This document shows positions 23,064 through 27,977 of a stretch of DNA of 27,977 bases, piece by piece. How positions within the stretch are numbered: the first letter of the stretch is position 1; each line of letters opens with the position of its first letter. Below the pieces are notes generated by a model. It was given only the letters and a program-made list of their open reading frames with translations. It was not told the origin of the DNA and made no database searches. The stretch is taken from NCBI GenBank assembly GCA_902477055.1, contig CABSFY010000015.1:1-27977 (forward strand). Direction: 5' to 3'. Made by a program: the position numbers and the translations under genes. The stretch comes from an uncultured Eubacteriales bacterium. Lineage in GTDB: Bacteria; Bacillota; Clostridia; Oscillospirales; Oscillospiraceae.

Positions 23064-23989
23064 TTTCTTTCCTCCCCATAGGCGGCGACGGCCTGCACGA
23101 GCAGGTCGGCAAAGCCCGCGCGGTCGATGCCGACGTTGACCAGCGCGTTCGGCGCTTCACGGTCGGTGCCGATCGTCGCGCCGCGGCAGTATTCGCCCTG
23201 TGTTTCAATTTCAACGTGAAGCGGCTTCGTTTCCAGCAGCTCCGGCCGCAGCAGCGCCGCAACGGCCACCGCGTCATGCACCGGCGCACCCGCGTAGCCC
23301 AGCTTGCGGTGGAATTCGTAGAAAAATTCCAGCCAATCGGCCACGACGTGCGCCACGCGATTGCCGACGGCGCGGATGCGCTCGAAATCCTCGGGGAAGA
23401 TCAGCGCCTTGAGTGTCACGTCCAGCCCGCTCATGCGGATGGGAATGCCGCTGCGGAACACGATGTCCGCCGCTTCGGGGTCCACGAGGATATTAAACTC
23501 CGCCGCCGCTGTCCAGTTGCCGTGGGCGATGCCGCCGCCCATGAGGCTGATCTCGGCAATTTTACTTTTCAATTCCGGATGCGCCAGCAGCAGCGCCGCA
23601 ACGTTCGTCAGCGGGCCGGTGGGGACGAGCGTGACCGGCTCGGCGCTTTCGCGCAGCGTCCGGGCCATCAGCTCTGCCGCCGTGCAGCCGCAGAGCGCGA
23701 CCGCCGGCTCCGGCAGCGCGGGGCCGTCCAGCCCGGTCTGGCCGTGGACGCTGGGCGCATTCATCGGCGCGGCGATCAGCGGGCGCGGCCGCCCCATCGC
23801 AATCGGCGCGTCGATGCCGAGCAGCGTGCAGACGCGGCGGGCGTTATAGGTCGTTTTTTCGATCGTCTGGTTGCCGCTCACGGACGTGACGGCGCGAATC
23901 TCCAGCAGCGGACTGGACTTGGCGAGCATCCACGCGATCGCGTCGTCGTGGCCGGGGTCGCCGTCGAGGATGATGGGTCGTTTTATCAT
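23060..23989 (-). CDS. Nucleoside hydrolase (IUNH family), copy 2
   Basis: This 309-residue paralogue of the neighbouring hydrolase has the canonical loop D9-G-D11-PGH-D15-D16, the VHGQTGLDG segment, LMGGGIAHGN, AEFNILVDPEAA, and the late PVHDAVAVAAL with the metal Asp. The loop and active-site phrases are closer to the RihA/RihB-type pyrimidine-preferring hydrolases than those of copy 1, but specificity is an inference. The ATG at 23989 follows AAGGGA at a suitable distance; it is the first gene of the minus-strand operon that ends with uvrB. A divergent permease gene starts about 100 bases away, suggesting joint uptake and breakdown of nucleosides or a related compound. Confidence 0.94.
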   Translation of the reverse strand: MIKRPIILDGDPGHDDAIAWMLAKSSPLLEIRAVTSVSGNQTIEKTTYNARRVCTLLGIDAPIAMGRPRPLIAAPMNAPSVHGQTGLDGPALPEPAVALCGCTAAELMARTLRESAEPVTLVPTGPLTNVAALLLAHPELKSKIAEISLMGGGIAHGNWTAAAEFNILVDPEAADIVFRSGIPIRMSGLDVTLKALIFPEDFERIRAVGNRVAHVVADWLEFFYEFHRKLGYAGAPVHDAVAVAALLRPELLETKPLHVEIETQGEYCRGATIGTDREAPNALVNVGIDRAGFADLLVQAVAAYGEERK

Positions 23990-24019
23990 GGCAATGCGTC
24001 CCTTTCCATAGAATTTGCC

Positions 24020-24072
24020 TTGCATTATGTGGTCATTTGCGGTACAATCTTGGCAAGAGAACCGCAAAAAAA
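24020..24072 (+). promoter_or_regulatory. Promoter of the EIIC-like permease gene, with inverted repeat
   Basis: TTGCAT (24020-24025), 17 bases, TACAAT (24043-24048). An inverted repeat TTGCGGT/ACCGCAA brackets the -10 and start region (about 24036-24068) and is followed by an A-run. It is a possible operator shared with the divergent hydrolase genes, whose own promoter is not clear. Confidence 0.65.
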
Positions 24073-24088
24073 CACTTCGGAGGTTACA

Positions 24089-25147
24089 ATGAGAGAGTTT
24101 ATGAAGCGGAAGGGCGTCGTCCCTTCCTGGAAAACGTATTTCGTCACCGCAATGGGCGCGATGGCGCAGGGGCTGTTTGCCTCGCTGCTGATCGGCACGA
24201 TCCTCGGCACGCTGGGCGACCGGCTGAGCGTGGCGTTTTTGTCGGAAATCGCCGCCTTTGCCAAGAATAACTACGTCGTCGGCGCGGCCATCGGCGTTGC
24301 GGTCGCTGCGGCGCTGAAGGCACAGGGGCTTGTCCTGCTGTCCTCGGCGGTCGTCGGCGCGATCGGCTACGTCATGGGCGCGGAGATCCCGGTCGGCGGC
24401 GAGGTCATCGCCTATACGGCAGGGCCGGCGGGCGCGTTCGTCGCGGTCCTGATTTCCTCGGAGATCGGCAAGCTCGTTTCCAAGGAAACGAAGGTCGATA
24501 TCCTCGTCACGCCCGTCGTGACGATCCTTGTCGGCTACGGCGTGTCGTGGCTCTGCTGCCCGGCCATCGCCTATGCCATGTACTACCTCGGCGCGTTCAT
24601 CAACACCGCCACGGAGCTGCAGCCGTTCTTCATGGGCATCGTCGTTTCCGTCGCCGTGGGCATTTTGCTGACGCTGCCGATCAGCTCGGCGGCCATCTGC
24701 GCCATGATCGGCATCAGCGGACTGGCAGGCGGCGCGGCCACGGTGGGCTGCTGCTGCCAGATGGTGGGCTTCGCCGTGATGAGCTTCCGGGAAAACCGCT
24801 GGGGCGGCCTGGTCGCGCAGGGACTCGGTACCTCGATGCTGCAAATGGGCAATATCATTCGCCGCCCGGTCATCTGGCTGCCGACGATCCTGTCGTCCGC
24901 AATTCTGGGCCCGGTTTCAACGCTGGTGTTCGGGCTGACGAACAACGGCGTTTCCGCCGGTATGGGCACCTGCGGCCTGGTCGGCCCGCTGGGCGTGATC
25001 GCCGCTGCCGAGGCAACGGATGCACGGCTCTGGATCGGCCTCGTGCTGCTGTGCGTCGTGCTGCCCGCCGTGGTGACGCTGGCCCTCAGCGAGCTGATGC
25101 GCAAGCTCGGTTGGATCCGCCCGGGCGATCTCAAGCTCGATCTTTGA
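24089..25147 (+). CDS. PTS EIIC-type (PTS_EIIC_2 family) membrane transporter
   Basis: This 352-residue protein has about ten hydrophobic segments with small-residue-rich helices and the conserved internal phrases GTILGTLGDRL, ISGLAGGAATVGCCCQMVGFA, GLGTSMLQMGNI and TNNGVSAGMGTCGLVGPLG. These fit the PTS_EIIC_2 family, whose members are EIIC-like but usually lack fused or adjacent EIIA and EIIB parts. None is visible here, so phosphotransfer-driven uptake is doubtful and the substrate is unknown. The gene is divergent to two nucleoside hydrolases, which suggests a nucleoside or ribose-containing substrate by context only. The ATG follows GGAGG by six bases. Confidence 0.82.
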   Translation: MREFMKRKGVVPSWKTYFVTAMGAMAQGLFASLLIGTILGTLGDRLSVAFLSEIAAFAKNNYVVGAAIGVAVAAALKAQGLVLLSSAVVGAIGYVMGAEIPVGGEVIAYTAGPAGAFVAVLISSEIGKLVSKETKVDILVTPVVTILVGYGVSWLCCPAIAYAMYYLGAFINTATELQPFFMGIVVSVAVGILLTLPISSAAICAMIGISGLAGGAATVGCCCQMVGFAVMSFRENRWGGLVAQGLGTSMLQMGNIIRRPVIWLPTILSSAILGPVSTLVFGLTNNGVSAGMGTCGLVGPLGVIAAAEATDARLWIGLVLLCVVLPAVVTLALSELMRKLGWIRPGDLKLDL

Positions 25148-25253
25148 GCGCCGGATGCTGCTATTATACCCGCTCACGCCGGTTGCCGCAAGTGTGCGCA
25201 GGGATCTGCCGCCGATTTTTTTCCATGCCGGCAGAATTCGCCCAAAACCGCTC

Positions 25254-25290
25254 TTGCTTTTTTCCCTCTGAGGTGCTATAATCACCTCAG
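25254..25290 (+). promoter_or_regulatory. tRNA-Gly promoter with an inverted repeat around the -10 box
   Basis: TTGCTT (25254-25259), 17 bases, TATAAT (25277-25282), ten bases before the tRNA. The -10 box lies in the seven-base centre of a perfect 8-bp inverted repeat, CTGAGGTG (25268-25275) and CACCTCAG (25283-25290). Confidence 0.82.
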
Positions 25291-25291
25291 T

Positions 25292-25365
25292 GCAGGGTTA
25301 GTTCATCGGTAGAACGGTCGCTTCCCAAGCCACAGAGGCGGGTTCGATTCCCGTACCCTGCTCCA
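25292..25365 (+). tRNA. tRNA-Gly (anticodon CCC)
   Basis: The 74-base sequence folds as a cloverleaf: acceptor GCAGGGT/ACCCTGC, D-arm GTTC/GAAC, anticodon loop TTCCCAA with anticodon CCC, T-loop TTCGATT, discriminator T and an encoded CCA end. The anticodon stem GTCGC/GCCAC has one C-C mismatch at its middle pair. It decodes GGG. Confidence 0.95.
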
Positions 25366-25368
25366 TTC

Positions 25369-25404
25369 AAAAGTCCCGGAACCGCTTGGTTTCCGGGACT
25401 TTTT
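25369..25404 (+). terminator. Terminator of the tRNA-Gly gene
   Basis: AAAAGTCCCGGAA and TTCCGGGACTTTT form a strong stem; the second arm runs into TTTTTAG. Confidence 0.9.
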
Positions 25405-25430
25405 AGCTTGTCAGGATCGGATTTTTTACA

Positions 25431-25468
25431 AAAATAAGCATTCCTGCCTGCACAGGAATGCTTATTTT
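25431..25468. terminator. Perfect 16-bp hairpin, probable terminator
   Basis: AAAATAAGCATTCCTG (25431-25446) and CAGGAATGCTTATTTT (25453-25468) pair perfectly around six bases. T-rich runs occur on both sides, so it may end transcripts from either direction. It lies between the tRNA terminator and the structured small-ORF segment. Confidence 0.65.
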
Positions 25469-25475
25469 ATACAAA

Positions 25476-25554
25476 CAAGGGGCGGGCGACCGGCAACACC
25501 CTCTCGGATGGAAAACCACACGCCGGTCGCCGAAAAGGAGGTGAAAGCCCCTTG
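25476..25554 (+). promoter_or_regulatory. Two-stem structured leader holding a Shine-Dalgarno sequence
   Basis: An outer stem CAAGGGGC/GCCCCTTG (25476-25483, 25547-25554) encloses an inner perfect 10-bp stem GGCGACCGGC/GCCGGTCGCC (25485-25494, 25522-25531). AAAAGGAGGTGA lies in the one-sided internal loop between them (25534-25545). A TTG codon ten bases after GGAGG is the last triplet of the outer stem. Confidence 0.55.
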
Positions 25555-25594
25555 CAGCTCCATTGTAGCATGGGCAATTGCAGAAGTCAATTGA
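25508..25594 (+). CDS. Candidate 28-residue peptide gene (unproven)
   Basis: An ATG in the apical loop of the structured segment opens 28 codons ending in TGA at 25592-25594. The product begins MENHTPVAEKEV, has a single Cys at residue 16 within KAPCSS, and ends in a small-hydrophobic stretch IVAWAIAEVN. Codon choice (GCC, GTC, GAG, AAG) fits the neighbourhood in the first half. There is no good ribosome site before the ATG; the strong GGAGG lies inside the ORF instead and suits a TTG at 25552 in another frame. It ends about 40 bases before the tex stop on the other strand. I do not recognise the peptide; a leader peptide, bacteriocin-like precursor or chance ORF are all possible. Confidence 0.3.
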   Translation: MENHTPVAEKEVKAPCSSIVAWAIAEVN

Positions 25595-25600
25595 AAACCC

Positions 25601-25628
25601 GGCGAAAAACCCAGAAAAACGACGGGTT
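25601..25628 (-). terminator. Possible terminator of tex
   Basis: Downstream of the tex stop on the minus strand, AAAACCCG and CGGGTTTT can pair around a loop that itself contains GGGTTTTT. T-rich sequence follows the inner GGG, but the arrangement is not a textbook terminator. Confidence 0.4.
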
Positions 25629-25631
25629 TTG

Positions 25632-27797
25632 TCAGCCCTCCGGGAGATCGCGCATGGTAAGGCTGATGCGCTTGCGTTTTTCATCGACCTCCAAAACGCC
25701 GACCTTCACGATATCGCCCACGCGCACGACCTCGGAGGGGTGCTTGATGAAGCGATTACAGACGCGCGAGATATGCACCAGGCCGTCCTGATGCACCCCG
25801 ATGTCCACGAACACGCCAAAATCGATGACGTTCCGGACGGTGCCGGTCAGCACCATGCCGGGCTTCAGGTCCTTCAGCTCCAGCACGTCCGTGCGCAGAA
25901 TGGGGGGCGGCAGCTCATCGCGGGGATCACGCCCCGGTTTACATAATTCCTTGACGATATCGCGCAGCGTCGGTACGCCCACGCCGCAGGCCTCCGCCGC
26001 TTTTTCCGCGCCGAATTCCTCGAGGCGCTTCGGCAGCTCCGCAAGGCTGCCCGCCGCAACATCCGCCTCCGTGTAGCCGCAGAGAGAGAGCAGCCGCTGC
26101 GCCGCCGCGTAGGACTCCGGATGCACGCCCGTCCGGTCAAAGACCAGCCTGCTCTCCGGCACGCGCAGGAAGCCCGCCGCCTGCTCATACGCCTTTGCAC
26201 CGAGCTTCGGCACCTTCAGCACCTGCTTTCGGGCAGTAAACGCGCCGTTTTCCTCACGGTACGCAACAACATTTTTCGCGATGGCGGCGTTCAGGCCGGA
26301 AACGCGGCGCAGCAGCGACGCCGAGGCCGTGTTCAGGTCCACGCCGACGGCGTTGACGCAGTCCTCGACCACGCCGCCGAGCGTTTCGTCCAGCCGCTTT
26401 TCCGGCAGATCGTGCTGATACTGCCCGACGCCGATGGCCTTGGGATCGATCTTGACCAGCTCGGCCAGCGGGTCCTGCAAGCGCCGCGCGATGGACACCG
26501 CCGAGCGCAGGTTCACGTCATACTGCGGAAATTCCTCGGCCGCCAGCGGCGAGGCGGAATAGACCGACGCGCCCGCCTCGGACACGATCATATACGACAC
26601 GCCCTTGACGCGGCCGATCAGCTCACAGGTCATGGCTTCGGTTTCACGCGAGGCCGTGCCGTTGCCGATGGCGATATGCTCTACGCCGTGCCTGCGGATG
26701 AGGCGCTCGAGCGTAACGATGGCCTCCTCGCGCTTGGCCTTGGAGAAGGTGGGGTAGACCACGGCGGTATCCAGCACCTTGCCCGTGGCGTCGACGACGG
26801 CGACTTTGCAGCCGTGGCTGTAGCCGGGGTCGAGACCCATGGTGACATGGCCCTTGACCGGCGGCTGCATCAGAAGCGGCCGCAGATTCAGAGCGAAATT
26901 GTGGATCGCGCCCTCGTTGGCCGTATCGGTCAGCGCATTGCGCAGCTCGCGCTCCATGCTCGGCGCGATCAGGCGATCGTATGCGTCCTCGGCAGCGGTG
27001 CGGACAAAGGCAGCAGCGCCGCCGCCCGGCTTGAGGACCGCCCGGCGCAGGCAGATGAGCGCCTGCTCGCGGTCGGTATCGACGGAAACCTTCAAAAAGC
27101 CCTCGCGCTCGCCGCGGTTGAGGGCGAGAATCTGGTGGCCCTGCACCTTGCCGACAGGTTGGGTGAAGTCAAAATACATCCGATAGACCGCGCCCGCCTC
27201 CTCCTGCTCCTTGGCGACGGCTGAGCGGATGACCGACGTGCGCTGCATCAGGCTGCGCAGAGTCTTGCGGATGGCGGCGTCGTCGGAGATCGTCTCCGCG
27301 ATGATGTCCGACGCGCCCGCCAGTGCCTCGGCGACGTCGTTGACCCCCAGCTCTTGGTTTACATAATCTTCCGCCAATACCTCCGGCGCGGGCAGCTCCG
27401 GCGACTGGGCAAACAGGGTCAGCGCCAGCGGCTCGAGGCCCTTTTCACGGGCGACGGTGGCGCGGGTGCGGCGCTTTGGCTTATAGGGCCGGTAAAGGTC
27501 CTCCAGCTCGGAGAGCGTTTTGGCCGCGTCGATGGCAGCGGACAGGTCGTCGGTGAGCTTTTCCTGCGCGGCGATGGATTTGCGAATTTCCTCGCGGCGC
27601 TGCGCCAGATTGCGCAGGTATTGCAGCCGGTCGGCTAAATTGCGCAGGGTGGTGTCGTCCATCGCGCCGTGCAGCTCCTTGCGGTAGCGGGCGATAAAGG
27701 GGATGGTGTTGCCCTCGTCGAGCAGGGTAACGACGTTTTCGACATACTGCGGCTTGAGCTTCAGCTCCTCGGCCAGCAGGGTGATGATGTGTTCCAT
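25632..27797 (-). CDS. tex: Tex-family RNA-binding protein
   Basis: This 721-residue protein has the full Tex order: an N-terminal helical domain (LLAEELKLKPQYVENVVTLL, then TIPFIARYRKE), a YqgF/RuvC-like domain (GLDPGYSHGCKVAVVD), helix-hairpin-helix segments (LNTASASLLRRVSGLN..), and a C-terminal S1 RNA-binding domain (GMVLTGTVRNVIDFGVFVDIGVHQDGLVHIS). Tex is a conserved cytoplasmic nucleic-acid-binding factor linked to transcription and, in some bacteria, to toxin expression; the exact role here is unknown. The ATG at 27797 is chosen for GGAGG seven bases upstream; an in-frame start 45 bases earlier lacks a site and adds non-family residues. It stands alone on the minus strand. Confidence 0.96.
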   Translation of the reverse strand: MEHIITLLAEELKLKPQYVENVVTLLDEGNTIPFIARYRKELHGAMDDTTLRNLADRLQYLRNLAQRREEIRKSIAAQEKLTDDLSAAIDAAKTLSELEDLYRPYKPKRRTRATVAREKGLEPLALTLFAQSPELPAPEVLAEDYVNQELGVNDVAEALAGASDIIAETISDDAAIRKTLRSLMQRTSVIRSAVAKEQEEAGAVYRMYFDFTQPVGKVQGHQILALNRGEREGFLKVSVDTDREQALICLRRAVLKPGGGAAAFVRTAAEDAYDRLIAPSMERELRNALTDTANEGAIHNFALNLRPLLMQPPVKGHVTMGLDPGYSHGCKVAVVDATGKVLDTAVVYPTFSKAKREEAIVTLERLIRRHGVEHIAIGNGTASRETEAMTCELIGRVKGVSYMIVSEAGASVYSASPLAAEEFPQYDVNLRSAVSIARRLQDPLAELVKIDPKAIGVGQYQHDLPEKRLDETLGGVVEDCVNAVGVDLNTASASLLRRVSGLNAAIAKNVVAYREENGAFTARKQVLKVPKLGAKAYEQAAGFLRVPESRLVFDRTGVHPESYAAAQRLLSLCGYTEADVAAGSLAELPKRLEEFGAEKAAEACGVGVPTLRDIVKELCKPGRDPRDELPPPILRTDVLELKDLKPGMVLTGTVRNVIDFGVFVDIGVHQDGLVHISRVCNRFIKHPSEVVRVGDIVKVGVLEVDEKRKRISLTMRDLPEG

Positions 27798-27849
27798 AGG
27801 TTCCTCCGGTTTGTGGGTAGTGAATAGTGGGGAGTGAATCATACAATAG

Positions 27850-27960
27850 GTGTGCCTTCGGCACGATCAAAATTCGCGCCTTTGGCGCGAAAACAATCCC
27901 TCAGACGCGCTCCGCGCGCCAGGGCAGAAAGTCAAGCAAGTGCAACAGATTCTTCGAAGA
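27850..27960. repeat. Row of short perfect hairpins upstream of tex
   Basis: GTGCC-ttc-GGCAC (27852-27864), TTCGCGCC-ttt-GGCGCGAA (27873-27891), CGCG-ctcc-GCGCG (27906-27919) and TCTTCGAAGA (27951-27960) follow one another, and ACAGATTCT occurs at 27945-27953. The three-base loops and the ACAGATTCT word recall the 17366-17556 element. No gene is seen, and the tex promoter is not clear within it. Confidence 0.55.
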
Positions 27961-27977
27961 AAACTTCGGCAGGGGTA

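Noticed and set aside
23060..24844. A 594-codon minus-strand frame extending the second hydrolase upstream
   Set aside because: Everything before 23989 is antisense to the EIIC-like permease and rich in Arg, Asp and His, typical of shadow translation in GC-rich DNA.
23216..25147. A 643-codon plus-strand open frame through the second hydrolase into the permease
   Set aside because: Only the part from ATG 24089 has family features and a ribosome site; the upstream part is the antisense of a well-supported nucleoside hydrolase.
25552..25791. TTG-initiated plus-strand ORF of 79 codons behind the GGAGG at 25536-25540
   Set aside because: Spacing is acceptable, but most of it is antisense to the tex S1 domain and its composition (Arg/Thr/Ser-rich) looks like a shadow; only the leader structure is worth keeping.

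Overview
The window reads as chromosomal DNA of a GC-rich, anaerobic Gram-positive gut bacterium of the Clostridia, most likely Oscillospiraceae/Ruminococcaceae. The grounds are strong AGGAGG-type ribosome binding sites, TTGaca/TATAAT promoters with 17-base spacers, lipoboxes, S-layer homology (SLH) repeats on a secreted enzyme, a flavodiiron protein, and GC-rich hairpin repeats ending in CCCTACG of the kind common in that group. This placement is an inference from content, not a database match.

Layout, left to right. 1-182 holds a cluster of short hairpin repeats. 203-6218 is a minus-strand block: a small lipoprotein, a two-subunit ABC exporter whose first subunit lacks an ordinary start codon, and a GNAT acetyltransferase overlapping a cation diffusion facilitator with Mn-type metal residues. 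6219-6564 is a palindrome-rich non-coding segment. 6565-10152 (minus) encodes a flavodiiron protein, an SLH-anchored alkaline phosphatase and a small cysteine-rich zinc-ribbon protein translationally coupled to the phosphatase. A divergent promoter pair leads right to pepD (M20 dipeptidase). After a remnant of an IS3-type element come two minus-strand lipoproteins (WG-repeat protein and PstS-like), a MATE exporter with a palindromic operator, and a divergent uridine-kinase-like gene.

17330-17640 is a nested-hairpin region. It is followed by a regulator joining an XRE HTH, membrane segments and a LiaF-like 'toastrack' domain, then a divergent exported protein of unknown function. uvrB lies last in a tight operon behind two nucleoside hydrolases (ATGA overlap, then a 1-base gap), with a PTS EIIC-like permease gene divergent to them. 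A tRNA-Gly(CCC) follows, whose -10 box sits inside a perfect inverted repeat. Next is a compact structured segment with a candidate 28-residue peptide gene, then tex and another hairpin-rich tail.

Themes: export and detoxification (ABC, MATE, CDF, flavodiiron protein), phosphate capture at the cell surface (alkaline phosphatase, PstS-like lipoprotein), and nucleoside salvage beside DNA repair (two hydrolases, permease, kinase-like gene, uvrB). I see no CRISPR array, phage, toxin-antitoxin pair or defence island. The least explained items are the structured small-ORF locus at 25476-25594, the two nested-palindrome segments (6278-6538, 17366-17556), the startless ABC gene and the palindromic tRNA promoter.
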